Below, one piece after another: positions 7,688-15,741 of a stretch of DNA of 52,672 nt (within the stretch, counting starts at the first letter, position 1; every line of letters starts with the position of its first letter). This stretch comes from an uncultured Atopobiaceae bacterium (GTDB lineage Bacteria; Actinomycetota; Coriobacteriia; Coriobacteriales; Atopobiaceae), in contig CALUHH010000014.1 in assembly GCA_944320385.1 (NCBI GenBank), positions 1-52,672 on the forward strand, written 5' to 3'. A program made the position numbers and the translations under genes. The notes beneath the pieces were generated by a model. It did no database searches and was not told where the DNA came from. It saw only the letters and a list, made by a program, of their open reading frames with translations.

Positions 7688-8957
7688 CGCGTCCTCGCTC
7701 GTCATCCCTCGCTTCCACGACGTGCTGGGCGACGTGATGGCGCACGGGCACACGCACTACTGGATGCACGGGGGCCGAGGGTCCACCAAGTCGAGCTTCA
7801 TCTCGGTGGCCATCGTGCTGCTGCTCCTCGCGCACCCAGAGGCCAACGCGGTCGTCATCAGGCGGTTCAGTAACACCTTGCGCGACTCCGTGTTCTCGCA
7901 GTTGACGTGGGCGATCGCGGCGCTGGGGCTCGACGCGTGGTTCCGCGCGCGCATCTCTCCGATGGAGCTGACCTATTTGCCGACCGGTCAGCGCATCGTG
8001 TTCAGGGGCGCCGACGACCCGCTGAAACTCAAGGGCGTGAAGTTCGCGCGCGGCTACGCGGCGGTGGTGTGGTTCGAGGAGCTCGACCAGTTCGACGGGA
8101 TCGACGCGGTGCGGAGCATCCTGAACTCGCTTCGGCGCGGCGGCGACGACTTCTGGATCTTCTACTCGTACAACCCTCCCCAGACGCTCTGGAGCTGGGT
8201 GAACCGCGAGGAGCTGGAGCGGGAGCGGCGAGCGGACACGCTCGTGCGGCGGAGCTCGTACCTCGACGTCATCGAGAGCCACCCGGAGTGGCTGGGCGCG
8301 CCGTTCATCGAGGAGGCTGAGTACCTGCGTTCGGTGGACGAGCGGGCGTGGCGCTCGGAGTACCTGGGCGAGGTCACGGGGACGGGCGGCAGCGTGTTCA
8401 ACAACGTGGTCTCGGTACGGCTCTCCGACGCTGCGTGCAGGGGCTTCTCGCGCACGCGAAACGGCGTGGACTGGGGCTGGTTCCCCGACCCGTGGCGGTT
8501 CGTGCGCTGCGGGTGGGAGCCCGGCGAGCGGAGGCTCACCATCTTCGGCGAGCTCTCGGCCAACAGGAAGACGCCCTCGGAGACGGCGGCGATGGTGGCC
8601 TCTGCCCTCACCTACGCCGACGAGCCCGGCGAGGACGCCTACCTCCACGACGAGCTGATCTGGTGCGACGACACGCCGGACGGCAAGCAGAGCATGGCCG
8701 TGTGGCGGCGCGAGGCGGGGCTGCGGGTGCGGCCGGCGAGGAAGAGCAACATGCGGCGGCTCTCCTACGAGTGGCTGGCGGGGCTCCGGGAGATCTGCAT
8801 CGACCCGGAGCGGTGCCCGCTCGCCTACGAGGAATTCCGCCTCAAGGAGTACGACCGCGACCGAGACGGCACGTGGCTCGACGACATCCCGGACGGCAAC
8901 GACCACTCGATCGATGCGGTGCGCTACGCGATGATGGACGACGTGCTGAGGGGTTAA
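7668..8957 (+). CDS. terL: Terminase large subunit
   Basis: This 429-residue packaging motor matches the PBSX/Terminase_3 family in length and motifs. The ATPase domain has Walker A GGRGSTKS (residues 35-42) and Walker B VVWFEELD (133-140). The nuclease domain has an acidic GVDWG (D268) and a late DGNDHSIDA motif near residue 413 with the expected metal-binding aspartates. It appears intact. An ATG at 7680 is a second possible start. Confidence 0.95.
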   Translation: MDAPMVDASSLVIPRFHDVLGDVMAHGHTHYWMHGGRGSTKSSFISVAIVLLLLAHPEANAVVIRRFSNTLRDSVFSQLTWAIAALGLDAWFRARISPMELTYLPTGQRIVFRGADDPLKLKGVKFARGYAAVVWFEELDQFDGIDAVRSILNSLRRGGDDFWIFYSYNPPQTLWSWVNREELERERRADTLVRRSSYLDVIESHPEWLGAPFIEEAEYLRSVDERAWRSEYLGEVTGTGGSVFNNVVSVRLSDAACRGFSRTRNGVDWGWFPDPWRFVRCGWEPGERRLTIFGELSANRKTPSETAAMVASALTYADEPGEDAYLHDELIWCDDTPDGKQSMAVWRREAGLRVRPARKSNMRRLSYEWLAGLREICIDPERCPLAYEEFRLKEYDRDRDGTWLDDIPDGNDHSIDAVRYAMMDDVLRG

Positions 8958-8964
8958 AACTTGC

Positions 8965-9055
8965 GGGCGTTCTTCTCGACAGCTAAATGGGGGCACACTG
9001 ACGTATGGACGTGCGATAGCCGGAAAGGGTTGTCGCGCGTTCTTCTCGCCTAAAA
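8965..9055. repeat. GTTCTTCTCG repeat unit A, upstream of the GIY-YIG gene
   Basis: The unit is bounded by gcgttcttctcgaca (8967-8981) and gcgttcttctcgcctaa (9037-9053), whose cores are 70 bases apart. Inside is ccggaaa followed by gggt. The same architecture, spacing and internal block recur at 9965-10055 on the other side of the nuclease gene. Confidence 0.7.
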
Positions 9056-9092
9056 TGAAATAGTCAATTGCAGCTATATGGGCAGGTGTGCC

Positions 9093-9962
9093 ATGAACAT
9101 CCCTCTGAACAGCATCCTCAACCTCACGGAAGAGCAAATTAAGGGCAGCAAGATTGAGCTGAATCTGTTTGACGGCGGTACGCACGAGGCCTTCATCGAC
9201 CGGTGGCTCGAGCGCCCCGAGAGCGAGCGGGCTGCGGGGCGCGCGAAGCGCTGCTCGTACTGGGCTTGGTACGGAAAGAACCGAAGGAACTTCCATGTGG
9301 GTGATTGGGTGTTCAGCTTCATGCGGCTCTATCGCCAGGATGAGTGGCTGTTCGTGTCCGCCGCTGAGATTATCGAAATGCCGGAGCGGGGCGCGGAGAA
9401 CGGGTATGCAACGGTGAGGATTCTTGACCAATACACGCCGCTGTTCGGCCGGCTCATCATCAACCTCCACCGGGGAAACAAGTTCTCCCTTTATGTGTTC
9501 AACCTCGACTCGTACCTTAACGAGGCGACGGTGAAGGAGATCCTGCCTGCGCTCTACAGCGGCGACACGTTTAGCGGTTACGACCGCGTGCACCTGCCCT
9601 ACGCGAAGCTCGATCGCATATTCAAGCGTGAGATCATGCCCTCGTACTACGACGCCCTGGAGAGCGTGACGGGGGTGTACTGCCTCACGGACACCAAGAC
9701 CGGCAAGCTCTACGTTGGCTCCGCCACCGGCGAGGGCGGCGTGGCGGCGCGCTGGGGCAGCTACCTAGACTCCAAGCACGGCGGCAACAAGAAGCTGAGA
9801 GAGCTCTACGAGCGCGAGGGCGAGGGGTACTTCCGAGAGAACTTCGAGTTCACGCTGCTCGAGTACTTCGGCATGAGCTACGACCCGCAGAAGGTGCTGG
9901 AGCGGGAGCAGTGGTGGAAGGACTGCCTCGACACGCGGGCTCACGGATACAACGATAACTAG
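9093..9962 (+). CDS. GIY-YIG nuclease family protein, probable free-standing homing endonuclease
   Basis: This 289-residue protein has a C-terminal GIY-YIG domain: GVYCL (from G194) and LYVGS about 16 residues later, then a conserved-looking R and E region. The N-terminal 190 residues are a separate domain (VGDWVFSFMRLY and LFGRLIINLH) that I cannot assign. ATG 9093 follows an AGG nine bases upstream; ATG 9078 is in frame but lacks a ribosome site. The gene sits alone between terminase and portal, flanked on both sides by copies of a 90-base repeat, which suggests it moves as a cassette. A restriction-type GIY-YIG enzyme is the alternative. Confidence 0.8.
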   Translation: MNIPLNSILNLTEEQIKGSKIELNLFDGGTHEAFIDRWLERPESERAAGRAKRCSYWAWYGKNRRNFHVGDWVFSFMRLYRQDEWLFVSAAEIIEMPERGAENGYATVRILDQYTPLFGRLIINLHRGNKFSLYVFNLDSYLNEATVKEILPALYSGDTFSGYDRVHLPYAKLDRIFKREIMPSYYDALESVTGVYCLTDTKTGKLYVGSATGEGGVAARWGSYLDSKHGGNKKLRELYEREGEGYFRENFEFTLLEYFGMSYDPQKVLEREQWWKDCLDTRAHGYNDN

Positions 9963-9964
9963 AC

Positions 9965-10055
9965 GGGCGTTCTTCTCGACAAATTGAAGATGATGAGGGG
10001 ACGCACGATGCGCAGTGACCGGAAACGGGTGCTGCGCGCTCTTCTCGCCTAATTA
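9965..10055. repeat. GTTCTTCTCG repeat unit B, downstream of the GIY-YIG gene
   Basis: It mirrors unit A: gcgttcttctcgaca at the left, gcgctcttctcgcctaa at the right, cores 70 bases apart, and an internal ccggaaacgggt. The middle has diverged from unit A more than the ends. Confidence 0.7.
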
Positions 10056-10064
10056 AGCCGGAGG

Positions 10065-10104
10065 ATTCAGTTGGCAACTGAATTTTGGGCGTTCTTCTCG
10101 CCAG
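10065..10104. repeat. Nine-base-pair palindrome plus another GTTCTTCTCG copy
   Basis: The arms attcagttg and caactgaat meet around a single G (10065-10083) and run into TTTT, then gcgttcttctcgcc follows. The palindrome could act as a weak terminator before the portal gene, or be part of the repeat element. Confidence 0.5.
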
Positions 10105-10169
10105 GCGCTCCTTTTTGCTCTTGTGACGGGCGTTTGTAATGGGGGCGTTCGGACGAGGAGAGGAGTGGC

Positions 10170-11708
10170 ATGGACGCTCACGATAACGAGTACTGGGTGC
10201 CGGAGCATGTGAGGGCGTGGCTGCGGGGGCTCGGGTTCTCGCTGCCGCTGGAGGACATGGAGCCGCACATCCGGGCGTGGGACCGGTGGATGCGGGCGCT
10301 CGGGGACTTCTACGACTACCGCGACACGGACGGGGTCGGGCGCGTGTACGAGGTGCACCGGCGCTCGATCCACCCGGCGATGCGGGTGTGCCGGGAGTGG
10401 GGGTCTCTGCTCTTGAACGACCGGACGCAGGTGGCGTGCGCGGAGCAGGCGTGCACGGACTGGCTCGCGGCGTGGATGGCGCGGACCGGGTTTCTCGCCT
10501 CGGCGCAGGAGTGCGTGGTGCGGGCGTTCGGCCTAGGGACCGGGGCGTGGGCGCTCTGGGTGGACGCGGGCGCGGGCGAGGTGCGCGTGAGGCGTTACGA
10601 CGCGCGGATGGTCGTGCCGCTCACGTGGGACGAGGAGGGCGTGACGGAGTGCGCGTTCGTGACGCGGGCGTTCTGGCGCGGGCGCGCGGTCGACCAGGTG
10701 CAGCTGCACCTGAAGGGTGCTGCCGACGCGTTCTTCTCGCCAAGCGAATCGTCGGCATCTGACCCGCTGTCGGCGGGTTCTTCTCGCCTAACTGACGATG
10801 CAGGCGAGGGCACGTACCGGATCGTCACGGCGTGCTTCGACAGGGACGGGAACCGCGTCGAGCCGGAGGGCGTGTGCCTGGTGTACGACACGGGCTCTGC
10901 GTGGCCCACGTTCGCCATCGTGAGGCCGGCCGTCGACAACACGCGGGTGGACATGTCGCCCTACGGGCAGTCTGTGTTCGCGGACGCGGTGGACGCGATC
11001 CAGGCGGTGGACCTCTGCTACGACGCGATGATGTCGGAGATCGACAACGGGAAGATGCGCGTGTTCCTCTCGGACGTGATGTTCGACGTCGAGCGGGATG
11101 GGAAGGGCGGGCGCGTCTCCATCCCGTTCGGCAAGGCTGACTGCACGGTGTTCAGGAAGGTCATGAGCACGGAGGACACGATCCACGAGTTCGCTCCCAC
11201 CTTGCGCACGGAGGCGCAGGCGCGTGCTTTCCGCGTGGCGCTGCAGACGCTCGGCGACCTGTGCGGGTTCGGCATCAACTACTTCGACCTCGAGAACGTG
11301 GGGTACGTGAAGACGGCCACGGAGGTGTCGGCGGACAACTCGGCGCTGATGAGGAACATCCGCCGGCACGAGCGCGCGCTCGAGGGCGCGATCGCGGGGA
11401 TCTGCCGGGCGCTCATGGCGGCCGAGCGCAGGCTCGGCGTGGAGCTGCCCGACGAGGGCCTCGTGCGCGTCACGTTCGACGACAGCATCATCACGGACAC
11501 GACCGCGGAGAAGCGCCAGGACATGGACGAGGTGGCTGCGGGCCTGCTGGAGCCGTGGGAGTACCGTGCCAAGTGGCACGGCGAGGACGAGGCGACCGCG
11601 CGCAAGGGCGCTGCCCGGCCGGGCACCGGCGACGCCGGGCGCGGGCGAGAGGGATCTGGCAGCGCCGGGGCCGCCGGCGCGGAGGCGCGTGCCGCAGGGC
11701 GGGCGTGA
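10170..11708 (+). CDS. Phage portal protein (SPP1 gp6-like)
   Basis: This 512-residue protein forms the DNA entry ring of the capsid. Its length and segments such as SPYGQSVFADAVDAIQAVDL and a C-terminal KTATEVSADNSAL helix region fit the SPP1 gp6 / Phage_prot_Gp6 family. It starts at ATG 10170 after GAGGAGAGGAG. Residues about 184-210 (AADAFFSPSESS to GSSRLTDDA) are encoded by two GTTCTTCTCGCC repeats and look like an in-frame insertion. The C-terminal 40 residues are low-complexity G, A and R, running into the GC-rich region behind the gene. Confidence 0.92.
   Translation: MDAHDNEYWVPEHVRAWLRGLGFSLPLEDMEPHIRAWDRWMRALGDFYDYRDTDGVGRVYEVHRRSIHPAMRVCREWGSLLLNDRTQVACAEQACTDWLAAWMARTGFLASAQECVVRAFGLGTGAWALWVDAGAGEVRVRRYDARMVVPLTWDEEGVTECAFVTRAFWRGRAVDQVQLHLKGAADAFFSPSESSASDPLSAGSSRLTDDAGEGTYRIVTACFDRDGNRVEPEGVCLVYDTGSAWPTFAIVRPAVDNTRVDMSPYGQSVFADAVDAIQAVDLCYDAMMSEIDNGKMRVFLSDVMFDVERDGKGGRVSIPFGKADCTVFRKVMSTEDTIHEFAPTLRTEAQARAFRVALQTLGDLCGFGINYFDLENVGYVKTATEVSADNSALMRNIRRHERALEGAIAGICRALMAAERRLGVELPDEGLVRVTFDDSIITDTTAEKRQDMDEVAAGLLEPWEYRAKWHGEDEATARKGAARPGTGDAGRGREGSGSAGAAGAEARAAGRA
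10726..10790 (+). repeat. GTTCTTCTCGCC pair inside the portal coding sequence
   Basis: The copies gcgttcttctcgccaagcg (10728-10746) and gggttcttctcgcctaac lie about 49 bases apart, in frame within the portal gene. They match the intergenic repeats around the GIY-YIG gene in sequence and orientation. They encode a serine-rich stretch probably on a surface loop. Confidence 0.6.
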
Positions 11709-12093
11709 CGACGGCGTGCGCGCCCGTGTCGGCCGCTGCAGGCCGCGCGAGAGCGGAGGGAGCAGGCTGAGCCCCCTGGCGAGGGCAGACCGCGCAGCGG
11801 GCTGGCCCGAGCCGGCGGCGAAGACGCGACCGGAGCGGGGCGCGGCCGTGGGGTTGCCCTCCGCGCGCACGACGGCGGCGCGTACGCCCCGTGCGCGCGA
11901 CGCAGCGACGGCGGGCACGGTGCGCACGGCTCCGGACGGGCAGCGGCCGGTGGCGGCGGTGCCGGGTGGGCGGCGAGATCGTCTCGTGAGGGCCGCGGGC
12001 GGCGTCGGGCGCGTATCGGCTGCGCGGGCGCACGCGTCGCCCTCCGGGCCCCGAGGCGCTTCCTGGCGCCCGCCGTGGGGGCCGCGAGCTGAA

Positions 12094-12511
12094 GCCACAC
12101 CCCACCACCACCCGTGGACGAGCATGGAAACGCAGCAGCTCAGCTGCCGTAGCGGAGTGCGCGCCGCAGCGAGGGACCGACCCGCCCCGCGCAACGTATA
12201 ACTGCCGTCAGGCCCCGCCCAGAGCGGAGGCTGTGTATGCGCACGGTGCGAGGGGCAGACGGCGCAGCCGGAGTGTGCGACCGCCGCGAAGGGCAGACGG
12301 CGCAGCCGGCTGGCCTGAGCCGGGAGCGACACAAAGGCGGAGCCGGCTGACCCGAGCCGCGGCGCAATACACAGCCGGAGCGGCGGGCGGGGCCGTGCGT
12401 GTCGCTTCCTGTGCGCGGGGCGGGGCGGGCCCGAGCCGTGCGCGCAACGGAGCGGAGGCGGGTGGGCTGCGGACGACCCTCGACGACGAGCGGGTGGTGG
12501 TGGGGTGTGGC
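12094..12511. repeat. 418-bp imperfect palindrome
   Basis: The outer arms 12094-12114 and 12491-12511 are perfect 21-base inverted copies (beginning gccacaccccaccacc). Inner blocks also pair: cccgccccgcgca (ending 12193, opposite 12412), ggccccgccc (12211-12220 with 12385-12394) and ggctgtgtat (12229-12238 with 12367-12376). Every pair is symmetric about the same centre, 12302.5, with no length difference between arms. The DNA between the blocks has diverged. Confidence 0.8.
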
Positions 12512-12592
12512 CCCCCAGCTGCAGTTGACGATTCTCGATGCGAGCTACTGGATTATGGTGACACTTCGTCTCTCGACCCCTGATTCGGAACT

Positions 12593-12639
12593 CGCATTAT
12601 GTCGCATTCTGAGGCGCATTGTAGCGTCTAGGTTATAAT
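12593..12639 (+). promoter_or_regulatory. Defence cassette promoter with CGCATT repeats
   Basis: A consensus -10 box TATAAT lies at 12634-12639; the -35 region is weak. Three direct cgcatt copies (12593-12598, 12603-12608, 12615-12620) sit roughly one helical turn apart just upstream and overlap the expected -35. They are good candidates for operators of the ribbon-helix-helix protein encoded next. Function is inferred. Confidence 0.55.
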
Positions 12640-12685
12640 TGCACCTGCTTTGTATTGCATTTCGGTTGCGTTAAGGCGGGGTGCC

Positions 12686-12889
12686 GTGAATTACGTCGAT
12701 CTTATTAAGTCGGGGGCTTCGGATGCCTCGATCAAAGAGTATCTGAGCGGAGGCGAGCAGGTCGCCATCACAATAAGAATGCCAAAGAACTTGCATGAGT
12801 CGGGCAAGGAGGCCGCGACCATGCGTGGAATGAGCTTCAGCGCACTTGTCCGTCAGGGACTGATTCAGCAACTGGCGGCGATGCGATAA
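12686..12889 (+). CDS. Ribbon-helix-helix (CopG/Arc-like) small protein
   Basis: This 67-residue protein starts at GTG 12686 after AAGGCGGGG. Residues 25-67 (VAITIRMPKNLHESGKEAA, then MSFSALVRQGL) read as a beta strand followed by two helices, the RHH DNA-binding fold. Its TAA overlaps the ATG of the Snf2 gene (TAATG), so the two are coupled. The likely role is autoregulation of the defence cassette through the CGCATT repeats. An antitoxin role is possible, but no toxin partner is seen. Confidence 0.8.
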   Translation: MNYVDLIKSGASDASIKEYLSGGEQVAITIRMPKNLHESGKEAATMRGMSFSALVRQGLIQQLAAMR

Positions 12890-15732
12890 TGGCCACCTCG
12901 CAGTACACCCCATACCAGACTCGCTACTTCGCCGAACAGCTCTCGCTCAAGAGGCCGCAGTCGAGCATCGACAACCTCGCATCCGCGATGTCGGGCACGA
13001 AAGTCGACCTCAACCCGCATCAGGTCGACGCAGCTCTTTTTGCACTGAAGTCCCCGCTGTCCTCTGGAGCCCTGCTTGCTGACGAGGTCGGACTCGGCAA
13101 GACCATCGAGGCGGGACTCGTGCTCTCCCAGTTCTGGGCGGAACGCAAGAGGAAGATCCTCCTCATCGTTCCCGCGTCACTGCGCATGCAGTGGCGACAG
13201 GAGCTCGCCGAGAAGTTCTTCATCGACTCCATCCTCATGGAGGCGGCCCCGTTCAACAAGGCGAGGCGCGAGGGCAGGCCCAACCCCTTCGACGTCGACG
13301 GCCGCGTCGTGATCTGCTCGTACAACTTCGCCGCAAGGAAGGACGCCGAGATTCGCACGGTCCCGTGGGACCTCGTCATCATGGACGAGGCACACCGACT
13401 CAGGAACGTCTACAAGAAGAGCAACGTCACCGGCAAGAAGCTGAAGCGCGGCCTGGAGGGCCGCAAGAAGCTGCTGCTCACGGCGACTCCGCTGCAGAAC
13501 AACCTCATGGAGCTGTACGGACTCGCGAGCATCATCGACGACCACGTATTCGGCGATGCGAGGACGTTTCGGGACATGTACGTCACCGCCTCGAACGAGG
13601 ACCTTCGGAACAGGAACCTCAAGGACAGGCTCCAGGGCATCTGCCACAGGACCCTGCGAAAGCAGGTGACCGAGTACATCCGCTACACGAACAGGCACGC
13701 CATCCTCCAGGAATACGCACCGTCTGCCGAGGAGGAGGAGCTCTACAACGACATTTCCGACTACCTCCAGTCGGACAAGCTCTACGCGCTCCCTCAGGGC
13801 CAGCGCACCCTCATCACGATGGTCCTGCGAAAGCTGCTCGCCTCGTCGTCGTTCGCCATCTCCGGCACGCTCGCCTCGCTAATCGGGCGCCTGGAGGGGC
13901 TGCTCGCTGGCGTCGAGGGCGATCTGGACATGAGCGACTACGACGCGTACGGAGACCTCGTGGACGGCGATCCGGACGATGAGAAGTTCGAGGACCTCGA
14001 CCTCGTGCAGGAACGCGACGAGATCCTCCTCGAACTCGAGCGTCTGAAGAGTTATGCCTCGCTCGCGAACGGCATCACTCGCAACGCAAAGGGCGACAAC
14101 CTTCTCTTCGCGCTCGAAAAGGGCTTCGCAAAGATCGAGGAGCTCGGCGGCCAGCGCAAGGCGGTCATCTTCACCGAGTCGCGCCGCACGCAGGAATACC
14201 TACTTAGGCTACTCTCGGACAACGGCTACAAGGGCAAGATCGTGTTCCTCAACGGCTCGAACAACGACGCCGTGTCAAAGCGCATCTACGATGAATGGAA
14301 GCGTCGTCACGATGGCGACGGCGCGATATCGGGGTCGCGGCAGGCGGATATGAAGGCTGCCGTCGTCGAGGAGTTCCGCGACCGCGCCAGTATACTCATC
14401 GGCACCGAGGCCGCCGCAGAGGGAATCAACCTCCAGTTCTGCAGCCTGCTCGTGAACTACGACCTCCCCTGGAACCCCCAGCGCATCGAGCAGCGCATCG
14501 GGCGATGCCACCGCTACGGCCAGAAGAACGACGTCGTGGTCATCAACTTCCTCAACAAGAGGAACGCCGCGGACGTCCGCGTTTACGAGCTGCTGTCCGA
14601 GAAGTTCAACCTCTTCAACGGAGTCTTCGGCTCCTCGGACGAGGTCATCGGGTCCATCGAATCCGGCGTCGACTTCGAGAAGCGCATCGCTGGGATCTAC
14701 CAGAAGTGCAAGACCTCCGACGAGATACAGGCGGAGTTCGACTCGCTGCAGGAAGAGCTCGCCGACAGCATCGACGAGAAGATGGTCGAGGCGCGCCACT
14801 CAATCCTCGAGAACTTCGACGAGGACGTAGCCGCCCGCCTCAAGGACTGCCAAGCGAGCACCGTCGCGAGCCTGGACAAGTTCAGCCAGTGGACGCTGTT
14901 CTTCCTGCTCGCCCACGGGGCCGAGCGCGTCGCCCCCGAGGACAAGCTGAGGTTCCGGTTCGGCGGAGACCCGATCAGGCGCGTGTACAACCTGCAGTGG
15001 CGAGATGCTGAGGAGGAGGGTGACACCTTCCTGCGCCGAGACGACCCGAGGTACCTCCGCTGGATCGAGGAGGCCAAGTCCACCGACCTGCCCTTCGGCT
15101 CGGTGAGGTTCCTTTACGGAGACAGCGGCCGTCGCGTCTCCTACCTCGACGAGTACCCCGGCCTCAAAGGCATCATAACGATGGACAGGCTCTCCTACTC
15201 GGGCATCGGCGAAGAGGAGCACCTCGTCATCACTGCTGTCGCCGACAATGGCACCCTGCTGGACGATGACCTCGTGAATACCCTCTTCGAGCTTCCCGCC
15301 GAATCGTGCTGCGCGACGGCCGGCGCGGAGGACGAGGTCGAAGCGCTCCGCAAGGAGCGCGTCGAGCAGCGCCAGCTGGCCATCGAGGCGGCAAACAAGC
15401 AGTACTACCTGGACGAATGCGCCAAGCTGGACGCGTACAGCGAAGACCTGAAGGAGGGCCTCCAGCGCGAGCTGAAGGACATCAAGAAGGCAATCACCGA
15501 AAAGAAGCGCGAGTTCCGCAGCAGTACCGACCTCCCCCTAGACGAGATGCTCGCCATCAAGGACGAGCTGAACAAGCTGGAGCGCCAGCGGAAGCGGATG
15601 CAGAGAGACCTCTACGACCGCGAGGACGAGATCGACGCACAAAACGAGCAGCTCCAGGCCGAGATGCGCCAGAAGCTCCGCGGCAACAGCGAGCTCGAAC
15701 GAATCATGACCATCACTTTCGAGGTTGAATAG
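12889..15732 (+). CDS. Snf2/RapA-like superfamily 2 DNA translocase
   Basis: This 947-residue protein has the helicase core of Snf2/HepA proteins: motif I DEVGLGKT (residues 65-72), motif II DEAH (166-169), motif III TATP (198-201) and motif VI QRIGRCHRYGQ (from 535). The C-terminal third is a long charged coiled coil (residues about 815-930). It probably tracks along duplex DNA in an ATP-driven way. No nuclease motif is visible in it, so cleavage would depend on the type III Res encoded downstream. Proteins of this kind appear in phage defence systems such as DISARM (DrmD), but no other DISARM gene is here. Confidence 0.92.
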   Translation: MATSQYTPYQTRYFAEQLSLKRPQSSIDNLASAMSGTKVDLNPHQVDAALFALKSPLSSGALLADEVGLGKTIEAGLVLSQFWAERKRKILLIVPASLRMQWRQELAEKFFIDSILMEAAPFNKARREGRPNPFDVDGRVVICSYNFAARKDAEIRTVPWDLVIMDEAHRLRNVYKKSNVTGKKLKRGLEGRKKLLLTATPLQNNLMELYGLASIIDDHVFGDARTFRDMYVTASNEDLRNRNLKDRLQGICHRTLRKQVTEYIRYTNRHAILQEYAPSAEEEELYNDISDYLQSDKLYALPQGQRTLITMVLRKLLASSSFAISGTLASLIGRLEGLLAGVEGDLDMSDYDAYGDLVDGDPDDEKFEDLDLVQERDEILLELERLKSYASLANGITRNAKGDNLLFALEKGFAKIEELGGQRKAVIFTESRRTQEYLLRLLSDNGYKGKIVFLNGSNNDAVSKRIYDEWKRRHDGDGAISGSRQADMKAAVVEEFRDRASILIGTEAAAEGINLQFCSLLVNYDLPWNPQRIEQRIGRCHRYGQKNDVVVINFLNKRNAADVRVYELLSEKFNLFNGVFGSSDEVIGSIESGVDFEKRIAGIYQKCKTSDEIQAEFDSLQEELADSIDEKMVEARHSILENFDEDVAARLKDCQASTVASLDKFSQWTLFFLLAHGAERVAPEDKLRFRFGGDPIRRVYNLQWRDAEEEGDTFLRRDDPRYLRWIEEAKSTDLPFGSVRFLYGDSGRRVSYLDEYPGLKGIITMDRLSYSGIGEEEHLVITAVADNGTLLDDDLVNTLFELPAESCCATAGAEDEVEALRKERVEQRQLAIEAANKQYYLDECAKLDAYSEDLKEGLQRELKDIKKAITEKKREFRSSTDLPLDEMLAIKDELNKLERQRKRMQRDLYDREDEIDAQNEQLQAEMRQKLRGNSELERIMTITFEVE

Positions 15733-15741
15733 GAGAACCGC

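Larger units (their letters stand above)
11709..12685. other. GC-rich stretch without a convincing gene
   Basis: Nearly a kilobase follows the portal gene with no reading frame that looks like a protein: all frames give low-complexity R, A, P and G. Direct repeats of gggcagacggcgcagccgg occur at 12253 and 12290, with a diverged copy near 11783. In SPP1-like phages a minor head protein gene lies here, so this may be its decayed remains; no similarity is visible to prove it. The last 150 bases turn AT-rich and hold the cassette promoter. Confidence 0.6.

Noticed and set aside
11566..12583. Several frames of 100-210 residues in the GC-rich stretch after portal
   Set aside because: All are R/A/P/G low-complexity, without good ribosome sites, and cut across the palindrome; no minor head protein motif was found.
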